DNA from: Mesorhizobium sp. M2E.F.Ca.ET.219.01.1.1 | Lineage (GTDB): Bacteria; Pseudomonadota; Alphaproteobacteria; Rhizobiales; Rhizobiaceae | Reading direction: 5' to 3' | Assembly (NCBI RefSeq): GCF_004016445.2 | Contig: NZ_SADT02000006.1 | Coordinates: forward strand, 62,001-126,000 | DNA: 64,000 nucleotides | Part shown: piece after piece, positions 1-7,439 of the stretch | Position numbering within the stretch: position 1 is the first letter of the stretch | Layout of the letters: each line of letters starts with the position of its first letter | The notes under the pieces: generated by a model | Database searches by the model: none | What the model was told of the DNA's origin: nothing | What the model saw: the letters and a program-made list of their open reading frames with translations, nothing else | Made by a program: the position numbers and the translations under genes

Positions 1-735
1 GCGATTGCCGGCGCGGTCGTGCAGGCGGTGGCGGAAGTGCTGATGGGCCTGGTCTATGTCAACGCAATCAAGCCCGGACATCCGGCGATCTTCGGCACCT
101 GGCCCTTCGTCTCCGACCTCAGGACCGGCGCCATGTCCGGCGGCTCGGCCGAGCAGGCGGTGCTGACCGCGGCCTGCGCGCAGATGGCGCAATATTACGA
201 CCTGCCCGGCGGCTCGGCCGCCGGCATGTCGGACTCCAAGCTGCCCGACATCCAGGCGGGCTACGAGAAAGGCATCACCAATGTCATGGCGGGACTGTCC
301 GGCTTGAACCTGGTCTATGAATCGGCCGGCATGCATGCCTCACTGCTCGGCTTCTGCCTGGAAAGCCTGATCATCGACAACGACATGCTTGGCCACTGCC
401 TGCGCTGCGTGCGCGGCATCGAGGTGACTGACGACGCACTGTCGATCGACACCATCGCCGAGGTCTGCCTCAAGGGCCCCGGCCACTATCTCGGCAACGA
501 TCAGACATTGAAGCTGATGCAGACCGAGTACTTCTATCCCGCCGTCGGCGACCGTTTCTCGCCCAAGGAATGGAACGAAAAGGGCCGCCCCGACATCCTG
601 TCGCGGGCGATCGCGGAGAAGAAGCGCGTGCTTGCGGAGCGGTTCCCGCGCCATGTCTCGCGCATTCTCGACGATAAGCTGCGCGCCCGCTTCGGCGAGA
701 TGATTAAGCTGCCGCGCAGCGGCATGGGCGGGTAG
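1..735 (+). CDS. MttB-family (trimethylamine/glycine betaine) methyltransferase, C-terminal part
   Basis: This is the C-terminal 244 codons of a protein that begins before the window; the frame is open from base 1 and stops at TAG 733-735. The residues fit the MttB superfamily, corrinoid-dependent methyltransferases that demethylate trimethylamine or, in the non-pyrrolysine members common in rhizobia, glycine betaine and related quaternary amines. Family-like stretches are WPFVSDLRTGAMSGGSAEQA, PGGSAAGMSDSKLPDIQAGY and the later LKGPGHYLG. No pyrrolysine amber codon lies in the visible part, so a betaine-type substrate is more likely than trimethylamine, but the substrate cannot be read from this fragment. 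Its stop codon lies inside the left arm of a palindromic element. Family call is firm, substrate is not. Confidence 0.85.
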   Translation, partial: AIAGAVVQAVAEVLMGLVYVNAIKPGHPAIFGTWPFVSDLRTGAMSGGSAEQAVLTAACAQMAQYYDLPGGSAAGMSDSKLPDIQAGYEKGITNVMAGLSGLNLVYESAGMHASLLGFCLESLIIDNDMLGHCLRCVRGIEVTDDALSIDTIAEVCLKGPGHYLGNDQTLKLMQTEYFYPAVGDRFSPKEWNEKGRPDILSRAIAEKKRVLAERFPRHVSRILDDKLRARFGEMIKLPRSGMGG

Positions 736-906
736 GAGGCGTTGATATTCAGGTGAGGCCGGCCTGCAAATGGCGGTTTCCTGCGCTTCCGGTGCTCACG
801 TACTTAAGTACGCTCCGCTCCGGTTCTCGGAAACCACCTTGTTTGGTCGCTTCGCGCCCGTCTTCGACTCCGACTCGGCCTGACCTGAATCTCAACGTCT
901 CCTGCC
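731..906. repeat. MITE-like palindromic element with 30-bp terminal inverted repeats
   Basis: The left arm (731-760) and the reverse complement of the right arm (877-906) agree at 26 of 30 positions by eye. Inside them is a second inverted pair, GGTTTCC (775-781) and GGAAACC (829-835). At the centre is the perfect 14-bp palindrome CGTACTTAAGTACG (799-812). The whole 176 bp could fold into one long hairpin. The left arm contains the stop codon of the MttB-family gene and the right end lies 7 bp from the stop of the next, oppositely oriented gene. It has no open frame of its own worth calling. Confidence 0.7.
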
Positions 907-912
907 TGCCAG

Positions 913-1311
913 TCAATCGGCCCTCAACCCGTATCGCTCAACCACTTCTGGGTTGATCAGCTTGGCGTGCAGCGCCATCAGCACGATCTGCGCATCGAAA
1001 CTGTCGCCCGCTTCGAGCGCCGCCTCGACGCGGCGCTCGACCGCCAAGGTCGGCTCACGGCCATTGGCCTGCTCGAACACGTCCGGCCCGGCGACGCAAT
1101 AGCCGCAAAGCTGCGCCACCGATTGATACGCGTCAGCCGGCGGCTCGTCCGGCCAGCGGTCGTTCATCAGATTGACGATGGTGAGCTTTACGCCTTCGGG
1201 CACCAGGGCAGGATGCAGGTCCGCCGCGCGCAAGGCGTCATCCAACTGCCGCAGGTCGCCGGAGCGGCCGAACATGCCGAGAAAGCCAAGGGAAGAACGC
1301 CGTTTCGCCAC
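913..1311 (-). CDS. Conserved hypothetical protein, 132 aa
   Basis: An open frame of 132 codons starting at GTG 1311 with a purine-rich GGGGAG about 8 bases upstream. The product is soluble, with no signal peptide or membrane segment. It has a mixed helical composition, with a motif-like NDRWPDEPPADAYQSVAQLCGYC in its middle (about residues 50-72) and an alpha-helical C-terminal half. I do not recognise a domain or a function. It lies upstream of nothing obvious: the next gene on the same strand begins beyond the window's first gene, and the MITE-like element separates them. Coding is supported by codon composition and the ribosome binding site, not by homology. Confidence 0.6.
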   Translation of the reverse strand: MAKRRSSLGFLGMFGRSGDLRQLDDALRAADLHPALVPEGVKLTIVNLMNDRWPDEPPADAYQSVAQLCGYCVAGPDVFEQANGREPTLAVERRVEAALEAGDSFDAQIVLMALHAKLINPEVVERYGLRAD

Positions 1312-1384
1312 GATGATCTCTCCCCTTCGCAGCCTGCCGAGCTCGACCTTATCTGTGGGCTGAGCGTGGCCGAGACAAGGGCAC

Positions 1385-1418
1385 GAAAAAGGACGGCCCG
1401 CCGATGGCGAGCCGCCCT
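1385..1418 (-). terminator. Intrinsic terminator after the sugar-acid dehydratase
   Basis: On the minus strand AGGGCGGC (1418-1411) pairs with GCCGTCCT (1397-1390), one G-U pair allowed, and is followed by a T run (complement of the A run 1386-1390). It begins 23 bp after the dehydratase stop codon. Confidence 0.75.
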
Positions 1419-1423
1419 CAAGA

Positions 1424-1437
1424 TTTAGTCGACTAAA
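1424..1437. other. Perfect 14-bp palindrome TTTAGTCGACTAAA
   Basis: A perfect palindrome between the dehydratase stop codon and its terminator. It is too short for a terminator stem of its own and has no T run. It may be chance or a protein site; nothing in the surroundings decides. Confidence 0.35.
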
Positions 1438-1440
1438 ATT

Positions 1441-3246
1441 TCAGTGGTTGTCGCGCGGCACGCCGCTGGTATGCGCGACGTCCTGGTACTTCACCGCCGG
1501 CTTCAGCACCATGCCGGCCGAGAACTGGTCGACCATGCCGCGCTGAATCTCCTGCCACGGCGTCTGGTGCTTGGGATAGTGATAGCCGCCATTGCCTTGC
1601 AGCGCGGCGCGCCGCTTGGCGATCTCCTCGTCGCTGACGAGAATGTTGGCCGTGCCCTTCTTCAGGTCGATGCGGACGCGGTCGCCGGTCTTGAGCAGCG
1701 CGAGGCCGCCGCCGATGGCGGCTTCCGGCGAGGCGTTGAGGATCGACGGCGAGCCGGACGTGCCGGACTGGCGGCCGTCGCCGATGCAGGCCAGCGAATG
1801 GATGCCTTTCTTGATGAGGTAGGCCGGCGGCTGCATGTTGACCACCTCGGCGCCGCCCGGATAGCCGACCGGACCGGCACCGCGCATGAACAGGATGGTG
1901 TGCTCGTCGATGCCCTGCGCCGGATCGTCGATGCGGGCGTGGTAGTCCTCCGGCCCGTCGAAGACCATGGCATTGCCCTCGAAAGCCTCTGGATCGTTCG
2001 GATTGGACAGATAACGCTCACGGAACTCGGGCGAGATGCCGCTGGTCTTCATGATGGCGGAATCGAACAGATTGCCCTTGAGATTGATGAAGCCGGCATT
2101 GGCCTTGAGCGGCTTGTCGGCGCTGCGGATGACCTCGTGGTTCTCGTTGAGGGCATCCCGGCAATTATCGCCCATCGACTTGCCGTTGACGGTGATGGCG
2201 TCGGGATGGGGCAGCAGGCCGCCCTTCATCAGTTCGGCGACGACCGCCGGCACGCCGCCGGCGTGGTGATAGTCTTCGCCGAGATATTCGCCGGTCGGCT
2301 GCAGGTTGACGAGCAGCGGCACGTTGAGGCCGATCTTCTGCCAGTCGTCATTGTCGAGCGGCACGCCGAGATGGCGGGCAATCGCGTTCAGGTGGATCGG
2401 CGCATTGGTGGAGCCGCCGATCGCCGAATTGACGACGATGGCGTTCTCGAAGGCCTGGCGCGTCATGATGTCGGACGGCTTCAGGTCCTCATGCACCATG
2501 TCGACGATGCGCTTGCCCGTCTCGTAGGCGATCTGGCCGCGCTCGCGGTAGGGCGCCGGAATGGCGGCCGAGCCAGGCAGCTGCATGCCGAGCGCCTCGG
2601 CCAGCGAGTTCATCGTGGTGGCGGTGCCCATGGTGTTGCAATAACCGGTCGACGGCGCCGAGGAGGCGACGATATCCATGAACTCGTCATAGTCGATCTC
2701 ACCGGCCGACAGGCGCTGGCGCGATTCCCAAACGATGGTGCCGGAGCCGGTGCGCTTGCCCTTGTGCCAGCCATTGAGCATCGGGCCGACCGACAATGCG
2801 ATGGCCGGAATGTTGACGGTGGCCGCCGCCATCAGCAGCGCCGGCGTGGTCTTGTCGCAGCCGATGGTGAGCACGACGCCGTCGAGCGGATAGCCGTAAA
2901 GCACCTCGACGAGGCTCAGATAGGCAAGGTTGCGGTCGAGCGCGGCCGTGGGGCGCTTGCCGGTCTCCTGGATCGGATGGCACGGGAACTCGAAGGGGAT
3001 GCCGCCCATCGAGACAATGCCCTCGCGCACGCGCTTGGCGAGCTCGAGGTGGTGGCGGTTGCAGGGCGAAAGATCGGAACCGGTCTGCGCGATGCCGATC
3101 AGCGGCTTGCCCGACATCAGCTCGGCGCGCGTCAGGCCGTAATTGAGGTAGCGCTCGAGATAGAGCGCCGTCATGCCCGGATTGTCGGGGTTGTCGAACC
3201 ACTCCTGCGAGCGAAATTTCTTTTTCTTGGTGGGGGCGCCTGCCAT
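1441..3246 (-). CDS. IlvD/Edd-family sugar-acid dehydratase (L-arabinonate/D-xylonate dehydratase type)
   Basis: A 601-aa member of the IlvD/Edd dehydratase family, iron-sulphur enzymes that remove water from sugar acids (arabinonate, xylonate, gluconate) or from dihydroxy acids. Three cysteines at C62 (SDLSPCNRHH), C130 (IGCDKTTP) and C203 (GYCNTMGTA) have the spacing expected for the cluster ligands. The sequence resembles the pentonate dehydratases more than the ilvD at 38-40 kb, so a role in a pentose or other aldonate pathway is likely. The start is ATG 3246, preceded by GGAGA; a longer frame upstream has no better start and would run over the operator. A FadR-type operator sits 13-27 bases before the start and an intrinsic terminator follows. 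No sugar dehydrogenase or transporter is adjacent, so the substrate is open. Confidence 0.88.
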   Translation of the reverse strand: MAGAPTKKKKFRSQEWFDNPDNPGMTALYLERYLNYGLTRAELMSGKPLIGIAQTGSDLSPCNRHHLELAKRVREGIVSMGGIPFEFPCHPIQETGKRPTAALDRNLAYLSLVEVLYGYPLDGVVLTIGCDKTTPALLMAAATVNIPAIALSVGPMLNGWHKGKRTGSGTIVWESRQRLSAGEIDYDEFMDIVASSAPSTGYCNTMGTATTMNSLAEALGMQLPGSAAIPAPYRERGQIAYETGKRIVDMVHEDLKPSDIMTRQAFENAIVVNSAIGGSTNAPIHLNAIARHLGVPLDNDDWQKIGLNVPLLVNLQPTGEYLGEDYHHAGGVPAVVAELMKGGLLPHPDAITVNGKSMGDNCRDALNENHEVIRSADKPLKANAGFINLKGNLFDSAIMKTSGISPEFRERYLSNPNDPEAFEGNAMVFDGPEDYHARIDDPAQGIDEHTILFMRGAGPVGYPGGAEVVNMQPPAYLIKKGIHSLACIGDGRQSGTSGSPSILNASPEAAIGGGLALLKTGDRVRIDLKKGTANILVSDEEIAKRRAALQGNGGYHYPKHQTPWQEIQRGMVDQFSAGMVLKPAVKYQDVAHTSGVPRDNH

Positions 3247-3258
3247 GGTGGTCTCCGT

Positions 3259-3273
3259 ATTTGTATGACAAAT
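3259..3273. promoter_or_regulatory. Inverted repeat matching the FadR-subfamily (GntR) operator
   Basis: ATTTGT-ATG-ACAAAT is a perfect 6-bp inverted repeat. Its core TTGTATGACAA (3261-3271) fits TNGTNNNACNA, the known consensus of FadR-subfamily GntR repressors. It lies 13 bases before the dehydratase start codon, where bound repressor would block transcription. No gntR gene is in the window, so the regulator would act from elsewhere. Confidence 0.5.
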
Positions 3274-3397
3274 CGATAGGACAACGCGCGAGCGCAAGCA
3301 AGAGGCAGGTGCTGCCGGGACCCGGACTTTGGTGCGATAGACTTGTCGCGGCCCGCGCGCTACGACCAATCGGCATCAGCAAATCCGGGAGGTCTTG

Positions 3398-3847
3398 ATG
3401 GCTTTGGTGATCGAAGGCGAGGAGCGTATCGCCGCACCCGTCAAGAAAGTATGGGAAGCCCTCAATGACCCGGAGATCCTGAAGGAAGCCATTCCGGGCT
3501 GCCAGAGCCTGGAAAAGAGCTCAGACACCGAGATGGCGGCGACCGTGGTGCTGAAGATCGGGCCGATCAAGGCGACCTTCAACGGCGAAGTGACGCTCAA
3601 GAACCTCAAGCCGCCGCATTCCTACACCATCCAGGGCGAAGGCAAGGGCGGCATAGCCGGTTTCGCCAAGGGCGGCGCCGATGTGACGCTGACCGAGGAC
3701 GGGCCGGATGCGACGGTGCTCAAATACGCCGCCAAGGCCGAGGTCGGCGGCAAGATCGCGCAGCTCGGCAGCCGGCTGATCCAGTCGACATCGAAGAAAT
3801 TGGCGGGGCAGTTCTTCTCGACATTCGGGGAGAAGGTCGGCGCCTGA
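3398..3847 (+). CDS. CoxG-like SRPBCC-domain protein (CO dehydrogenase subunit G family)
   Basis: A 149-aa protein of the CoxG/DUF1857-like SRPBCC superfamily (helix-grip fold with a hydrophobic pocket). The N-terminal IAAPVKKVWEALNDPEILKE and the glycine-rich stretch GKGGIAGFAKGGADVTL are typical of CoxG. Family members accompany molybdenum hydroxylases of the CO dehydrogenase or xanthine dehydrogenase type and are thought to help recruit them to the membrane. No coxSML-type genes are visible here, so it may serve a hydroxylase encoded elsewhere. The start is ATG 3398, preceded by GGGAGG; a TTG one codon earlier is less likely. It is divergent from the dehydratase and convergent with mrp, with a hairpin between their stop codons. 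Confidence 0.82.
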   Translation: MALVIEGEERIAAPVKKVWEALNDPEILKEAIPGCQSLEKSSDTEMAATVVLKIGPIKATFNGEVTLKNLKPPHSYTIQGEGKGGIAGFAKGGADVTLTEDGPDATVLKYAAKAEVGGKIAQLGSRLIQSTSKKLAGQFFSTFGEKVGA

Positions 3848-3868
3848 CCCCTTAGGGAAAAGGGGTTA
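3848..3868. terminator. Hairpin between convergent coxG-like and mrp genes
   Basis: CCCCTT (3848-3853) and AAGGGG (3860-3865) form a 6-bp stem directly after the coxG stop, followed on the plus strand by TTATT. The mrp stop codon (3866-3868) lies in this trailing sequence. The U tract is short, so termination may be partial. Confidence 0.45.
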
Positions 3869-5038
3869 TTCGAACACGATGCTGGGCACCGCGGCTTCGG
3901 CCGCGCCGCGTTCTTCCCGGACCCGATCCCAGACCTTCAAGGCGATGTCGCGATAGATCTTCGCCTCGGCGCCCTCCGGCTTGGAGGCGACGACCGGCGC
4001 GCCGGCGTCCGAGCTTTCGCGAATGCCCATTTCCAGCGGCACCTCGCCGAGGAAGGTGACGCCAAGGCGTTCGGCCTCGCGGCGCGCGCCGCCATGGCCG
4101 AAAATGTCGTAGCGCTTGCCGGTGTCGGGCGCGAGGAAGTAGCTCATGTTCTCGACGATGCCGAGCAGCGGCACGTCGACCTTCTTGAACATGTTGAGAC
4201 CCTTGCGGGCATCGATCAGCGCCAGGTCCTGCGGCGTCGAGACGATGACGGCACCCGCGAGCGGCACCTGCTGCGCCATGGTGAGTTGGGCGTCGCCGGT
4301 GCCGGGCGGCATGTCGACCACCAGAACGTCGAGCGCGCCCCATTCGACCTCACGCAGCATCTGCGTCAACGCCGACATCACCATCGGGCCGCGCCAGATC
4401 ATCGGCGTCTCTTCATCGACGAGGAAGCCCATGGACATGACCTTCAGTCCATAATTCTGCATCGGCTTCAGGATCTTGCCGTCGACGGTCTGCGGCCGGC
4501 CATGGATGTTGAGCAATCTGGGCATCGACGGCCCGTAGATGTCGGCGTCAAGCACACCGACCTTCAAGCCGTTGGCGGCGAGGCCGAGCGCGAGGTTGAC
4601 CGCGGTGGTCGACTTGCCGACGCCGCCCTTGCCCGAGGCGACCGCGATGATGGCGTCGATGCCGGGCACGCCGCGCCGGCCATGGCCGTGCGAGGCCGGC
4701 GCCTGCGGCGCGGGACGCTGCGCCGGCTGCGGGGTCGCGGGTCTCGGTGCTGCCGGACGCGGCGGCACAGGCGCTTCCATGCCGCCGCCCTTCTTCTCGG
4801 CCGTGAGCGCGACGACGGCGCTGGCGACGCCGGGAATGGCCTTCACCGCGCGCTCGGCCGCGGCGCGCAGCGGCTCCAGCTCCTGGGCACGGGCGGCGGG
4901 AACGGTGATGGAGAAGAAGACCTTGGAATCGGCGATGAAGATCTCCGAGACCATGCCGAGATCGACGATGTTGCCGGTGAAGTCCGGCCCGTTGACCGTC
5001 TTCAGGCGCTCGATGACGGATTCCTTGGTAACGATCAT
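3866..5038 (-). CDS. Mrp/ApbC (Nbp35-family) P-loop ATPase without cysteines
   Basis: A 390-aa Mrp/ApbC-type protein, the family that carries iron-sulphur clusters to target proteins. Order of parts: MIP18/DUF59-like domain (about 1-80), alanine/proline-rich linker (about 88-120), then the ATPase with deviant P-loop GKGGVGKST (136-144), the DADIYGPSMPR stretch and DMPPGTGDAQLT. The usual C-x-x-C that bridges a cluster between two subunits should follow the ENMS motif, but here it reads NMSYFLAPDTGKRYDIFG. I find no cysteine anywhere in the protein. The start is ATG 5038 after GAGGAAAG; a longer frame to 5098 lacks a ribosome binding site. Family assignment is firm. A direct cluster-carrier function is doubtful on sequence grounds. 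Confidence 0.93.
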   Translation of the reverse strand: MIVTKESVIERLKTVNGPDFTGNIVDLGMVSEIFIADSKVFFSITVPAARAQELEPLRAAAERAVKAIPGVASAVVALTAEKKGGGMEAPVPPRPAAPRPATPQPAQRPAPQAPASHGHGRRGVPGIDAIIAVASGKGGVGKSTTAVNLALGLAANGLKVGVLDADIYGPSMPRLLNIHGRPQTVDGKILKPMQNYGLKVMSMGFLVDEETPMIWRGPMVMSALTQMLREVEWGALDVLVVDMPPGTGDAQLTMAQQVPLAGAVIVSTPQDLALIDARKGLNMFKKVDVPLLGIVENMSYFLAPDTGKRYDIFGHGGARREAERLGVTFLGEVPLEMGIRESSDAGAPVVASKPEGAEAKIYRDIALKVWDRVREERGAAEAAVPSIVFE

Positions 5039-5239
5039 GAATCTTTCCTCGGTATTTGGCGTTCCAGATAGTGCAGTTTCCCGCCAGAACCAAGCCATGG
5101 CGCAACGGCTTACCCGGCGTGCCCCGGAAAGCGACGGACGGTGTCGGATCTCCCGATCGGCATTCGAGCCTTGTCATGGCCAAACGGGCCGCCCGCGCTA
5201 TCTGCCTTGCCATCACGACAAGCTGTGAAGGAGATCGTC

Positions 5240-5617
5240 ATGCTCGAAAACAGCAATGCGACAGCCAATCTCGCGGTGAAGGATCTGGAGAAAGCCAAGG
5301 CTTTCTATGAGGGAACGCTGGGTCTCCGCCAGGTGGACGAGATGGGCGGCGAACTGATCGTCTACAAGAGCGGCGACACGCTCATCAATGTCTATCATTC
5401 GCAATTCGCCGGCACGAACAAGGCGACGGCGCTGACCTGGACGGTCGGCGACGAGATCGAACCCATCGTCAAATCGCTGAAGTCGAAAGGCGTCACCTTC
5501 GAGCATTATGAGATGCCCGGCCTGACGCTCGAGGGCGACATCCATGTCGGCTATGGCATGAAGGTCGCCTGGTTCAAGGATCCCGACGGCAACATCCTGA
5601 ATCTGGTCGACAAATAG
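5240..5617 (+). CDS. VOC-family (glyoxalase/bleomycin-resistance fold) protein
   Basis: A 125-aa protein with one vicinal-oxygen-chelate repeat pair: the N-terminal ANLAVKDLEKAKAFYEGTLG and the C-terminal WFKDPDGNILNLVDK are hallmark segments of this fold. Members include glyoxalases, dioxygenases and resistance proteins, and the substrate cannot be told from sequence. The start is ATG 5240 with GAAGGAGA about 5 bases upstream; the frame is open further back but without a ribosome binding site. It converges on the pit gene and shares a hairpin that contains both stop codons. Confidence 0.85.
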   Translation: MLENSNATANLAVKDLEKAKAFYEGTLGLRQVDEMGGELIVYKSGDTLINVYHSQFAGTNKATALTWTVGDEIEPIVKSLKSKGVTFEHYEMPGLTLEGDIHVGYGMKVAWFKDPDGNILNLVDK

Positions 5618-5632
5618 CCTCGCCGCGAGGCT
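5616..5632. terminator. Two-way hairpin containing both stop codons
   Basis: AGCCTCG (5616-5622) and CGAGGCT (5626-5632) form a 7-bp stem with a 3-base loop. The stop of the VOC gene (5615-5617) and that of pit (5633-5631 on minus) both fall at its edges. There is no U tract, so it may act as an RNA end-stabiliser more than a strong terminator. Confidence 0.45.
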
Positions 5633-6635
5633 AAGCGGCCAGCCTGGTGGCGACATAGGTGAGCGCTGAAATCGCCGCCGTCGCCGGCAGGGTGATCACC
5701 CAGGCGACGACGATGTTGCCGGCAATGCCCCAGCGCACGGCGGAGACGCGGCGGGCGGCGCCCACACCGATAATGGCGCCGGTGATGGTGTGGGTGGTCG
5801 AGACCGGAACACCGAGCCAGGTGGCGGCGAAAAGCGTGATGGCCCCGCCGGTCTCGGCGCAAAAACCCTGCATCGGGTTCAGCCGCGTGATCTTCGATCC
5901 CATTGTGTGGACGATGCGCCAGCCGCCGAGCAGCGTGCCCAGAGCCAGCGCCGACTGGCAGGCGAGGACCACCCATAGCGGCACGTAGAAGCTCTGGCCG
6001 AGCATGCCTTGCGAATAGAGCAGCACGGCGATTATGCCCATGGTCTTCTGCGCGTCGTTGCCGCCATGTCCCAGCGAATAGAGCGAGGCGGAAAAGAACT
6101 GCAGCACGCGAAACGTGTTGTCGACGGCGAACGGCGTCTGGCGCACGAACAGCCAGGAGACGATGAGAACCAGGACCAGCGCGAGCACAAATCCGGTCGC
6201 CGGCGAGAGCACGATGGCCGCGACCGTCTTGCCGAGTCCCGACCAGACAATGGCGCCGGTTCCGGCCTTGGCGACGCCGGCGCCGACCAGCCCGCCGATC
6301 AGCGCGTGCGAGCTGCTCGACGGAATGCCGGCGACCCAGGTGACGATGTTCCAGACAATGGCGCCGACAAGTGCCGAGAAGATCACCGCCGGCGTGACGA
6401 TGCTGGCGTCGACAATGCCTTTCCCCACCGTCTCGGCTACATGCAGGCCGAAGAACAGGAAGGCGATGAAATTGAAGAAAGCCGCCCAGAACACCGCATA
6501 ATGCGGCCTGAGCACACGGGTGGAGACGATGGTCGCGATCGAATTGGCGGCGTCGTGCAGGCCGTTGAGGAAATCGAAGAACAGGGCCACGGCAACGAGG
6601 CCGATCAGCAGCGGAAAAGCGATCGTGGCGTCCAT
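5631..6635 (-). CDS. pit: Low-affinity inorganic phosphate transporter, PiT family
   Basis: A 334-aa polytopic membrane protein of the PiT family, which moves metal-phosphate into the cell using the proton gradient. The family signature appears twice, as expected for its internal repeat: FLNGLHDAANSIAT near the N-terminus (about residues 23-36) and FSASLYSLGHGGNDAQKTMG in the second half. The length is typical of the short bacterial form that lacks a large central loop. It follows the DUF47 gene with only 3 bases between them, so the two are surely co-transcribed. This matches the orfA-pit pair known in Sinorhizobium meliloti, where the pair is repressed by PhoB. I do not see a clear Pho box upstream of the pair. 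Confidence 0.94.
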   Translation of the reverse strand: MDATIAFPLLIGLVAVALFFDFLNGLHDAANSIATIVSTRVLRPHYAVFWAAFFNFIAFLFFGLHVAETVGKGIVDASIVTPAVIFSALVGAIVWNIVTWVAGIPSSSSHALIGGLVGAGVAKAGTGAIVWSGLGKTVAAIVLSPATGFVLALVLVLIVSWLFVRQTPFAVDNTFRVLQFFSASLYSLGHGGNDAQKTMGIIAVLLYSQGMLGQSFYVPLWVVLACQSALALGTLLGGWRIVHTMGSKITRLNPMQGFCAETGGAITLFAATWLGVPVSTTHTITGAIIGVGAARRVSAVRWGIAGNIVVAWVITLPATAAISALTYVATRLAA

Positions 6636-6638
6636 CGC

Positions 6639-7280
6639 CTAAACGTTCTCGATCACGATGCCGCTGATCTCGTTGGCGACGTCCTCGAAGCGGTCGACCA
6701 CCTTTTCCAACTGGCCGTAGATCTCCGAGCCGATCAGGTAAGCCATCGGGTCGTTGCGGCCGTGATGCCTGAACAGATCCTTGAGGCCCTGTTCGTGCAG
6801 GTCGTCGGCGCGGCCTTCGACGCGCATGACTTCCTCTGCGATGGCGTTCAGGCGCGCTGCGTTGGTGCCGACCTTGCCGAGCAGCGGAATCGCCTCGGCG
6901 ACCAGCCGGGCAGCCTGGACGATGACGCCGCCCATTTCCCGCATCAGCGGGTCGAACGCCTTCACCTCGAACAATTTCACCGTCTTGACGGTCTTGTGCA
7001 TCATGTCGATGGCGTCATCCATCGACTGGATCAAATCCTTGATGTCGCCGCGATCGAAAGGGGTGATGAAGGAACGCCTGACGGCGAGCAGCACCTCGGC
7101 GGTGATGCCGTCAGCCTCGTTCTCGAGATCGACGATCTTCTGGCACCAGCGGTCGATGTCATTGCCGCCGAGAAGCTGCTGAAGGGCTTCGGCGCCGCCG
7201 ACCACGGTGCGCGAATGCCGCTCGAACAGATCGAAGAAGCGATCCTCGCGCGGCAACAGCTTGCGAAACCAGCCCAGCAT
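6639..7280 (-). CDS. DUF47 (PhoU-like) phosphate transport accessory protein
   Basis: A 213-aa helical-bundle protein of the DUF47/PhoU_div family. The N-terminal MLGWFRKLLPREDRFFDLFE and the middle DDAIDMMHKTVKTVKLFEVK are typical. Such proteins are encoded beside PiT transporters in bacteria and archaea and are thought to adjust their activity. In S. meliloti the equivalent gene is orfA of orfA-pit. The start is ATG 7280 with GGAGG five bases upstream; the frame runs open to 7394 but the added residues are not family-like. It is divergent from the LysR gene at 7440, sharing a 159-bp promoter region. Confidence 0.9.
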   Translation of the reverse strand: MLGWFRKLLPREDRFFDLFERHSRTVVGGAEALQQLLGGNDIDRWCQKIVDLENEADGITAEVLLAVRRSFITPFDRGDIKDLIQSMDDAIDMMHKTVKTVKLFEVKAFDPLMREMGGVIVQAARLVAEAIPLLGKVGTNAARLNAIAEEVMRVEGRADDLHEQGLKDLFRHHGRNDPMAYLIGSEIYGQLEKVVDRFEDVANEISGIVIENV

Positions 7281-7439
7281 CTCGTCCTCCTTGCCTTCGC
7301 CTATCCCACATAGCGCCATGCGCGGCGCGGGAAAACAGATAGCCGGCTCAAAAATGTGGACGAGGTCCGATTGCGCGGGCGTCTTGCGCGGCAAAGCGAT
7401 TTCTCCGACCCTGGGTTAAACCGTGGTGGATCGGATGGC

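Noticed and set aside
1444..3279. A 611-codon plus-strand frame opposite the sugar-acid dehydratase
   Set aside because: The minus-strand gene has family motifs and a ribosome binding site, and the plus frame has no recognisable protein features.
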